A DNA stretch of 64,000 nucleotides from positions 186,001 to 250,000 of the forward strand of contig CAZBRD010000004.1 of the NCBI GenBank assembly GCA_964494205.1, read 5' to 3'. Made by a program: the position numbers and the translations under genes. Below, piece after piece: positions 42,401 to 48,250 of this stretch (the first letter of the stretch is position 1; each line of letters starts with the position of its first letter). The notes beneath the pieces are model-generated. The model made no database searches, was not told the origin of the DNA, and saw nothing but the letters and a program-made list of their open reading frames with translations. Source of the DNA: JBBTCX01 sp964494205. GTDB lineage: Bacteria; Planctomycetota; Phycisphaerae; UBA1845.

Positions 42401-42594
42401 ACAATGAAGTCGAAGTGGCTGTGCAGGTCAACGGTAAGGTGAAATCACGCATCATGGTCGCCAGCGACGCGGACGAAAAAGCGCACGAATCGATCGCACT
42501 CGCCGATGAAAAAGTCGTCAGCACCATCGCAGGCAAAACCGTGCGTAAAGTCATCGTGGCCAAGGGGCGGCTGGTGAATATTGTGGCTAATTGA
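39433..42594 (+). CDS. leuS: Leucyl-tRNA synthetase, with in-frame repeat insertions
   Basis: Charges tRNA-Leu with leucine in the cytosol. Class Ia signatures: HIGH-like HVGH at 67-70 (PYPSGAGLHVGH) and KMSKS at about residue 822. The editing (CP1) domain has TTRPDTLFGATY and DYVLTGYGTGAIMAVP; the WPKFD/VNGKVKSR C-terminal domain closes it. The length, 1053 residues, exceeds the usual ~860. One ~60-residue extra stretch follows DVRWTDSQG. The others are in-frame repeats: a palindromic element near 336-352 (HVGPVSNRSG) and a heptamer tract near 516-527 (DLKSEILNRR). The ATG at 39433 is used; an ATG three codons later is possible. Upstream is an inverted repeat pair. Confidence 0.95.
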   Translation: MNGMSTEPQSRKPGRYDFTAIETKWQQYWDQHQTFKALNPGEPGADTSKPKYYILDMFPYPSGAGLHVGHPLGYCATDIMTRYKRMRGFNVLHPMGFDAFGLPAEQYAIETNVHPAVTTRKNIDKYRQQLKMFGFSYDWSREISTCEPDYYKHTQWMFARMFESWYDADVRWTDSQGRAVVGRARPIRELVAELESGRWGVDANLRVTRDSNAAGLRAWSSLSKIEQRQVLDSQRLAYIDEIPVNWCPALGTVLANEEVDNEGRSERGGHPVFRRPLKQWLMRITKYSERLLADLDLVDWPESIKLSQRNWIGRSTGAEVVFPLADKWKIEGGEWTHVGPVSNRSGTGSSADSKLSYENFPGAIRIYTTRPDTLFGATYVVVAPEHELVQKITTPDRQREVEAYVAAAKNRTELDRTADTKEKTGVFTGAYAINPVNGWKVPIWVADYVLTGYGTGAIMAVPGSDTRDFEFASRFNLPIVAVVKPTKEWIEERLTAMTADISKTAQAGLDELAREFPDLKSEILNRREKSAGLSEKTLGILRDNVGVERLNGHYVGHPQSWGAAFTDDGWAVQSPNENEKAPIPGGVCSLNGLTTAEAKTKIIAWLGKTGVGREAVKYKLRDWLFSRQRYWGEPFPILHSDDGDVIALDDAELPLELPEMRDFRPTPMPENSDAMPEPPLGRAKEWGKVDRNGKKFHREVNTMPQWAGSCWYYLRFIDPHNAGLFCGKDAEKYWMPVDLYVGGAEHAVLHLLYARYWHKVLFDLGHVSTPEPFKRLFNQGMIQGFAYKDSRGMLHSPEIVEQKGDEQFVLKSTGEPVTRIIAKMSKSLRNVVNPDEIIGEYGADTFRLYEMYMGPLDSSKPWNTRDVPGLFKLCQRIWRLVVDEHTGEISTALTSNAPDEATLRVLHKTIKRVTEEIEQLKLNTAIAAFFDFVNEMTPRTDRPRSVIESFVLLLAPFTPHLAEELWSKLGHAKSLAYEPWPKFDVALARDNEVEVAVQVNGKVKSRIMVASDADEKAHESIALADEKVVSTIAGKTVRKVIVAKGRLVNIVAN
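40450..40475. repeat. Palindromic repeat in frame inside leuS
   Basis: CCGGTTTCCA and TGGAACCGG form an imperfect inverted repeat (one bulged T), encoding VSNRSGTG. It lies just before the TTRPDTLF editing motif, where LeuRS normally has no such residues. Confidence 0.6.
40986..41008. repeat. Heptameric repeat in frame inside leuS
   Basis: Three near-identical 7-base units (TCTCAAA, TCTGAAA, TCTTAAA) followed by TC, encoding LKSEILN. The AT-rich content contrasts with the flanking GC-rich coding sequence. Confidence 0.55.
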
Positions 42595-42658
42595 GCTAAT
42601 AAGAGTGTTCGAACGCGTACAATGACACCAAGAGCCTTCCGAAGCACCTCGTGGCTCG

Positions 42659-44446
42659 CTACTTCGGCAATGGCTTCGTCATCAGGAACAATTCGTCCAA
42701 CTGCTTCTTCGAAACTGTATCCGGCGCATTCGTCAGCGGACAAACCGCGCGTTGCGTCTTCGGATACGCGATGACTTCGCGCAGGCTCTGAGAATTCGCC
42801 AGCATCATTACCCAGCGGTCGAAGCCGAACGCGATGCCGCCGTGCGGCGGTGCTCCGAACGACAGTGCATTTAGCAGGAACTCGAACTTTTCGTGCGCTT
42901 CCTCCGACGAAATGCCGAGCAGGCTGAAGACTTTCTTCTGCACTTCCGAATTGTGGATACGAATGCTTCCGCCAGCCATTTCCGTGCCGTTAAGCACGAG
43001 GTCGTAGGCTTTGCTGCGGACCTTGGCCGGGTCGGTGTCCATGAGCGGCACGTCTTCGTCGAGGGGAGCCGTGAACGGATGGTGCGTGCTGCCCCACCGC
43101 TTCTCTTCCTCATCCCACACGACGAGCGGGAAGTCGACGACCCACAGCATGTTCCACAAACCAGCCGGGATCAGATTGAGAAGGTTACCCAGTCGCGTAC
43201 GGATGTGGTGCATGTAGCGGTTTACATCGGTCACTTTGCCGGGCATGAAGAAAATCGTGTCGCCCGTCTTTGCGCCGACGCGTGCGCACAGATTGGCCGC
43301 GATCGGTTGAATGAACTTCGCGATGCCGGTCGAGAATTCGATGCCGTTCGCACCTTGTCCAACCTTCACCAATGGCAATCCGCCGCCGCCCATGCCGCGA
43401 ACTTCTTCCGTCAGGCCATCGGTGATCTTGCGCGTCAGCGTATCGCCGCCGGAAGCCACGAGGCACTTCACGATGCCGCCTTTGTCGATGGCTTCGCGGA
43501 ATACGTTGAAGTCGATTTCCTTGCAGATGTCGGTGATATCCTGCAGCTCCAACCCGAAGCGCGTGTCCGGCCGGTCGATGCCAAAGCGTGACACCGCCTC
43601 ATGCTCGGTCATGCGCGGGAACGGCGTCTTGACGTCGAGGTTCAGGCAATCCTTGAAAATTGCCTTAACGCAGCCTTCAACGATGGTGATTACGTCGTCG
43701 GGCTGAACGAACGCCATTTCCATATCAAGCTGAGTGAACTCCGGCTGACGGTCGGCTCGCAGGTCCTCATCGCGGAAGCAGCGAACGATCTGTGCATAGC
43801 GGTCGAAACCCGCGACCATGAACAATTGCTTGAAGAGCTGCGGCGATTGCGGCAGCGCATAGAAAGCACCCGGTCGCACGCGCGAGGGTACAAGGTAGTC
43901 ACGCGCACCTTCCGGCGTTGACTTGGTCAAAAACGGCGTTTCAATTTCGACGAAGCCGTAGTCGGCGAAGAAATTGCGGATCGTGCGAGCCAGCGTGTGC
44001 CGCATTCGGAAGATGCGTTGCATCTCCGGCCGACGCAGGTGCAGGAAGCGATATTGCAGACAAAGCTCCTCGCCCGCCTCGAAGTCGTCATTCACCTGGA
44101 ACGGAAGCGGCTTCGATCGACTCAGCACGTCGATCTTGTCGACCTCAACCTCAACCTCGCCAGTCGGAATCTTCGGGTTGACCCACTCGCCGCGATGCAG
44201 CACCTTGCCGGTGATCGCGATCACGTCCTCATTGTGCAATCCGCGGGCGGCCTCATGGGCATCGGCGTGCGAGTCGGGCGTAAAGCGAAGCTGCGTGATG
44301 CCGGTATGGTCGCGAAGGTCGACGAACGTAAGGCCGCCGTGATCGCGACGGGTGTTCACCCACCCGGCGAGCAGGACGGTCTGGCCGACATCCGAGGCGC
44401 GGAGTTCTCCGCAATGATGCGAACGCTTGTTATAGGCGACGGTCAA
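42659..44446 (-). CDS. aspS: Aspartyl-tRNA synthetase
   Basis: Bacterial-type class IIb AspRS. An OB-fold anticodon domain (about 15-110: GWVNTRRDHGGLTFVDLRDHTG) is followed by the catalytic core with QSPQLFKQLFM, FRDEDLRADRQPEF, the GAD insertion domain and motif 3 in GGIAFGFDRW. About 595 residues, a normal length. The start is taken as the TTG at 44446, because GGGAG lies 7 bases upstream and the family begins just before HHCGEL; a GTG at 44485 is the alternative. Whether it also makes Asp-tRNA-Asn cannot be judged here. It converges on leuS with 64 bases between stops. Confidence 0.94.
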   Translation of the reverse strand: MTVAYNKRSHHCGELRASDVGQTVLLAGWVNTRRDHGGLTFVDLRDHTGITQLRFTPDSHADAHEAARGLHNEDVIAITGKVLHRGEWVNPKIPTGEVEVEVDKIDVLSRSKPLPFQVNDDFEAGEELCLQYRFLHLRRPEMQRIFRMRHTLARTIRNFFADYGFVEIETPFLTKSTPEGARDYLVPSRVRPGAFYALPQSPQLFKQLFMVAGFDRYAQIVRCFRDEDLRADRQPEFTQLDMEMAFVQPDDVITIVEGCVKAIFKDCLNLDVKTPFPRMTEHEAVSRFGIDRPDTRFGLELQDITDICKEIDFNVFREAIDKGGIVKCLVASGGDTLTRKITDGLTEEVRGMGGGGLPLVKVGQGANGIEFSTGIAKFIQPIAANLCARVGAKTGDTIFFMPGKVTDVNRYMHHIRTRLGNLLNLIPAGLWNMLWVVDFPLVVWDEEEKRWGSTHHPFTAPLDEDVPLMDTDPAKVRSKAYDLVLNGTEMAGGSIRIHNSEVQKKVFSLLGISSEEAHEKFEFLLNALSFGAPPHGGIAFGFDRWVMMLANSQSLREVIAYPKTQRAVCPLTNAPDTVSKKQLDELFLMTKPLPK

Positions 44447-44668
44447 GGTCAGTCTCCCTCTGCAGCGTGAGTGCCCGGCACCCACACGGATTTATCGATT
44501 TAATCGCTACCTAATGCGAAACGGTGATTTTTAGAGGCAGATCGGTACAAAATCAAATCGAGTGGAGTTGGAGGGTACAGCGGACACTCACCGCCGTCTA
44601 AACTGCTGTTACGGACAAGATCGACTCACGACCTTGGCCGATTCGTCAACGAAGCAAGGAGCATAGCC

Positions 44669-45160
44669 ATGCGATTTCGATGTTTGATAATCTCACTGCT
44701 TCTTTGCGCGCTGGCGGGATGCGTCGGCGGACCGGGAAGCGCTTGCCTTTCAGATGAAGATTGTGAGGACGGCGTGTATTGCAATGGACTGGAGACCTGC
44801 GTCAATTTCCAATGCGTGCCCGGTATTGAACCGTGTTGTGATTGCATCGAGGAGTTCCAAGATTGCGGTGAATGCTGCGATAACGATGACTGCGATGATG
44901 GCCTATTCTGCAACGGAGAAGAGTCTTGCGTGAACTTTATGTGCATAGATGGGAGTAATCCGTGTGTAGTTGAGACCTGCCCGTGTGTTGAGGAGACTGA
45001 TGAATGCCGGGATTGTTGCCAAGATTCTGATTGCGACGACGGCTTGTTTTGCAATGGAATCGAAACATGCGGAGAGATAGGTTGCACCGGCGGCGAATCG
45101 CCCTGCGAAGCTAATCAGACTTGTACAGAAGGCGAGACGGGTGCGATTTGCATGCCCTGA
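44669..45160 (+). CDS. Cys-rich lipoprotein with three internal repeats
   Basis: 163 residues. A lipoprotein signal (LLLCALAGC, lipid Cys18) precedes three copies of a disulfide-rich unit centred on DDGLFCNGxEsC (CEDGVYCNGLETC, CDDGLFCNGEESC, CDDGLFCNGIETC) separated by acidic, Cys-rich linkers. Over 25 cysteines imply a disulfide-locked surface protein. Similar units occur in secreted proteins of several phyla; the function is unknown. An AAGGAG ribosome site 7 bases before the ATG supports the start. Its divergent neighbour is aspS. Confidence 0.87.
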   Translation: MRFRCLIISLLLCALAGCVGGPGSACLSDEDCEDGVYCNGLETCVNFQCVPGIEPCCDCIEEFQDCGECCDNDDCDDGLFCNGEESCVNFMCIDGSNPCVVETCPCVEETDECRDCCQDSDCDDGLFCNGIETCGEIGCTGGESPCEANQTCTEGETGAICMP

Positions 45161-45287
45161 TGCCTATTCCGAAGAATCAAGGAATCAAACCTCTACTCGC
45201 GCAAGAGGTTCAGATTGTTATGCGTTTGACCATGCAAATCATCCCGCTCGAATTAACTTGGTTGAGTATTTCCGCTAACATGACCGC

Positions 45288-45974
45288 ATGAGCAACGGCC
45301 GATTCGACGCCATCTTTATCGATTTCTACGGGACCATCTCCGCCGGCGATCGCGAAGCCGTCGAAGGCGCCTGCGAGCAAATCGTCAAGACGCTCGAAAT
45401 CCCCATGCCCGCGCACGCATTCGCCGTCGAATGGGGCAAGGTGTTTTTCCAGACAGCCGAGGAATCGAATCACAAATCCTTCCGCAACTTGCATCAATGC
45501 GAACTCATCAGCCTCAAGCGTACTTTGCTCGCGCACGGTCGCGACGTCGACCCCGCGCCGTTCGTGCAGATTCTGGAAGACTACTGGGCCGACCCGCCGG
45601 TGTACGAAGACGCGATGGAATTCCTTCGCTCGGTGAATCTTCCGATTTGCTGCGTGTCAAACGCTGATGATTCGCACATTCGAATGGCTGTGGAGAAACA
45701 CCAACTCAGGTTCGACGCCGTGGTGACGTCAGAATCAGTGCGCTGCTACAAACCCGACCGTGTCATATTTGAACACGCCATTCGCAAGATGAACGTCGAC
45801 CCGCGACGATCGCTGCACGTGGGCGATTCGCTGCACAGCGACGTCGGCGGCGCGGCGAAACTCGGCATCACCACCGTCTGGCTGCAACGCGAGAGCAGAG
45901 TGCTGGACATTGGCAAAGGCAACGCAGACCATAGCATCTCCCGATTGACGGAACTTACCCAACTGTTGGCTTGA
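45288..45974 (+). CDS. HAD-superfamily hydrolase (haloacid dehalogenase-like)
   Basis: 228 residues. Motif I is IDFYGT, so the nucleophile Asp12 is present but the second Asp of DxD is Tyr14, as in haloacid dehalogenases rather than phosphatases. Motif II Ser (CCVSNADD), motif III Lys (RCYKPD) and motif IV (HVGDSLHSDVGGA) are intact, and a helical cap lies between residues ~17 and 90. The substrate is unknown. It sits upstream of the DUF4287/DUF5655 gene by 16 bases, which suggests co-transcription. The ATG has a weak ribosome site. Confidence 0.88.
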   Translation: MSNGRFDAIFIDFYGTISAGDREAVEGACEQIVKTLEIPMPAHAFAVEWGKVFFQTAEESNHKSFRNLHQCELISLKRTLLAHGRDVDPAPFVQILEDYWADPPVYEDAMEFLRSVNLPICCVSNADDSHIRMAVEKHQLRFDAVVTSESVRCYKPDRVIFEHAIRKMNVDPRRSLHVGDSLHSDVGGAAKLGITTVWLQRESRVLDIGKGNADHSISRLTELTQLLA

Positions 45975-45990
45975 GTTCAGGATCATCACG

Positions 45991-46644
45991 ATGGCAAAAA
46001 CCGCGACCAAGACCGCATCCAAGAAATCCAAATCAGTTGACCAATACGACGTCCACCCCGGTGTAGCCATGGTTCAGAAATGGGTTGAGGAGCTTCCCGA
46101 AAAAACCGGCAAAACGCTGGACCAATGGGTGAACCACATCGTGAAGAAGGGTCCGAAGGACATCAAGGCACGGCGAGAGTGGCTCAAGAAGGAATACGGT
46201 TTCGGTACAAATACAGCGTGGTGGCTGGTGGAGCGCACCGATAACACCGCCACCTGGGAAGAAGACCCCGAGACCTATTTGGCAGCCGCAGCCAAGTATG
46301 TCGAGGACATGTACAACGGCCCGAAAGCATCACTTCGACCGATTCACGATGAGCTGATCAAGATTTCAAGGAAGCTGGGGAAAGACATCAAGGTTTGTCC
46401 CTGCAAGACGATCGTTCCGATCTATCGCCACAACGTCATCGCGCAGATCAAACCATCGACGAAGACCCGAATCGATTTCGGGTACGCTCTCGGTGACACC
46501 AAGGGCAAAGGTCGCCTCAAGGAAACCGGCGGCTACGCGAAGAAAGATCGCATCACGCACTGCATCGCGATCACGTCAGTAGATGATGTCGACGACGAAG
46601 TGAAGAAGTGGCTGGAAGTTGCTTACGAGCGAAACGACAAATAA
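45991..46644 (+). CDS. DUF4287/DUF5655 domain protein, paralogue 1
   Basis: 217 residues. The N-terminal Lys/Thr-rich tail is followed by a DUF4287-like helical domain (about 25-90: LPEKTGKTLDQWVNHIVKKG) and a DUF5655-like domain (about 100-215: DELIKISRKLGKDIKVCPCKTIVPIYR). The role of these domains is not established. A paralogue with the same two domains is at 59445-60011. AGGAT lies 8 bases before the ATG. Located 16 bases after the HAD gene. Confidence 0.85.
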   Translation: MAKTATKTASKKSKSVDQYDVHPGVAMVQKWVEELPEKTGKTLDQWVNHIVKKGPKDIKARREWLKKEYGFGTNTAWWLVERTDNTATWEEDPETYLAAAAKYVEDMYNGPKASLRPIHDELIKISRKLGKDIKVCPCKTIVPIYRHNVIAQIKPSTKTRIDFGYALGDTKGKGRLKETGGYAKKDRITHCIAITSVDDVDDEVKKWLEVAYERNDK

Positions 46645-46648
46645 ATGA

Positions 46649-46832
46649 ACCACAAAGACACGAAGGCACAAAGTCATGAAGTGTCTGCTGCAGAAGTCAG
46701 GGATTCGCCGGAGGTGGTAGAGAAATAGTTTGTTTTCTTGTTTGCAATCTGAAGTCGGCTTAATCAATTTCCATTCGACATTCGCTATTCGCCATTCATC
46801 ATTCTAACTTGGTGTCTTCGTGTCTTTGTAGT
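46649..46832. repeat. Inverted repeat pair of ACAAAGACACGAAG type, with heptamer tract between
   Basis: The copy at 46649-46673 (CCACAAAGACACGAAGG...) is repeated in opposite orientation at 46810-46832 (19 of 22 bases match). Between them, 46772-46804 is a 7-base periodic tract (ATTCGAC, ATTCGCT, ATTCGCC, ATTCATC). This fills the gap between two convergent genes. Confidence 0.7.
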
Positions 46833-46836
46833 TCCA

Positions 46837-48240
46837 CTACGCATTCTTCTCGTTGAACTTCTCCATGCGATAGCGAATCGCATCACGTGAAATGCCCAAT
46901 ATTCTCGCGGCATGGCTCAAATTGTTGTTCGTGTGATTCAGCACCGATCGAATGACACGGTTTTCAATTTCATCCAGCGTCGGGCACGTTCCGTTGAAGT
47001 CCAGTCGAATCGTCTTTTCGCCGGGTAGCTCCAGCGCCAGATCGCTGCTCTGCGTCGTTCGCGAAATGCGAAGGTTCTCCACTTCGATGTAAGGCCCGAT
47101 GCAGGTGATCACGGCACTTTCGATCATGTGCGACAACTCACGCACGTTGCCGGGCCAGTTGTATTTCTTGAGTTGCTCCATCGCGGCCGGCGAAAATCCC
47201 TTGATTGGCAGGTTGAACCGCGCGGTATACAGCGCGAGGAAGTGATTCGCCAGCGCCTCCACATCGTTACCACGATCGCGCAGCGGCGGCATCGGTATCG
47301 TCAACACCGTCAGCCGGTGAAACAAATCCTCGCGAAACTCCTTTTTCTCAACCGCCTCTTCGAGTTCGCAATTCGTAGCCGCCACAACGTGAACGTTGAC
47401 CTTTCGCTCGCGCGTGCCGCCGACGGGTCGCACGGTGCGATGCTCCAGCACGCTCAACAGCTTGGCCTGCACCGCCAGCTTCATGTGCCCGATTTCATCG
47501 AGAAAAAGCGTACCGCCGTCGGCGCTTTCAAACAGGCCTCGCTTATCGCCGCGTGCATCAGTGAACGCACCCTTCACGTGGCCGAACAGCTCCGACTCGA
47601 CCAACTGCTCGGGAATAGCCGTGCAGTTAACATGAACGAAGGGCTCGTCGCGTCGCGATCCGCCAAAGTGAATCGCCCGCGCGACAAGGTCTTTGCCTGT
47701 GCCGGTTTCACCCGTAATCAAAATGCTCGGCGCATGATCGGACGCGAGCGCGGGCGTGGCGAACAGACGATTGATGAAACGCTTGACGACCTGCATCGGC
47801 TCCGAATCGCCGATGATTTTTTCCAGCGCCGACTCCGACCGTTCGCGATCGCGGAAGTAATCGAGCTGCATCGCGACGCGGCGATGCTCCAGCACTTTGT
47901 GAACGACAAGCTGCAATTCGCCGAGATCAAGCGGTTTCGTGCAGAAATCGCTGGCGCCGGCCTTCATCGCGTCGACGGCCGTGTCGATATTGCCGTGCGC
48001 GGTCATCATCACCACGGACGCAGTGTTCCCGCGCCTACGCAACTCTCGCAGCACGTCGAGCCCATCGATGCCGGGTAGACGAAGATCAAGCAGAATCACA
48101 TCGGGCGGAGTTCGGTCAGCCGCTTCAAGGCACTCCTCGCCCGAAGACACGATGGAGGCATCGTGCCCGGCGAATTTCATCGCCTCGCCGATATTCCGCG
48201 CGAGAACGGGTTCATCATCAACAACGAGTATCTGAGCCAA
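46837..48240 (-). CDS. Sigma-54-dependent response regulator (NtrC family)
   Basis: About 467 residues in three domains: receiver (VVDDEP, phospho-acceptor Asp in VILLDLRLP, Lys in TKPL), AAA+ ATPase (Walker A GETGTGKD, Walker B TLFLDEIG, R-finger region FREDLFHRL) and a Fis-type HTH ending in AARILGISRDAIRYRM. The sigma-54 contact loop reads GAFTDA in place of the usual GAFTGA. It activates transcription from -24/-12 promoters after phosphorylation; target genes are unknown. The TTG at 48240, 10 bases after the stop of the upstream cytochrome gene, is used; an ATG at 48309 would overlap that gene by 59 bases. No cognate kinase is adjacent. Confidence 0.9.
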   Translation of the reverse strand: MAQILVVDDEPVLARNIGEAMKFAGHDASIVSSGEECLEAADRTPPDVILLDLRLPGIDGLDVLRELRRRGNTASVVMMTAHGNIDTAVDAMKAGASDFCTKPLDLGELQLVVHKVLEHRRVAMQLDYFRDRERSESALEKIIGDSEPMQVVKRFINRLFATPALASDHAPSILITGETGTGKDLVARAIHFGGSRRDEPFVHVNCTAIPEQLVESELFGHVKGAFTDARGDKRGLFESADGGTLFLDEIGHMKLAVQAKLLSVLEHRTVRPVGGTRERKVNVHVVAATNCELEEAVEKKEFREDLFHRLTVLTIPMPPLRDRGNDVEALANHFLALYTARFNLPIKGFSPAAMEQLKKYNWPGNVRELSHMIESAVITCIGPYIEVENLRISRTTQSSDLALELPGEKTIRLDFNGTCPTLDEIENRVIRSVLNHTNNNLSHAARILGISRDAIRYRMEKFNEKNA

Positions 48241-48250
48241 TCGTGTTTCT

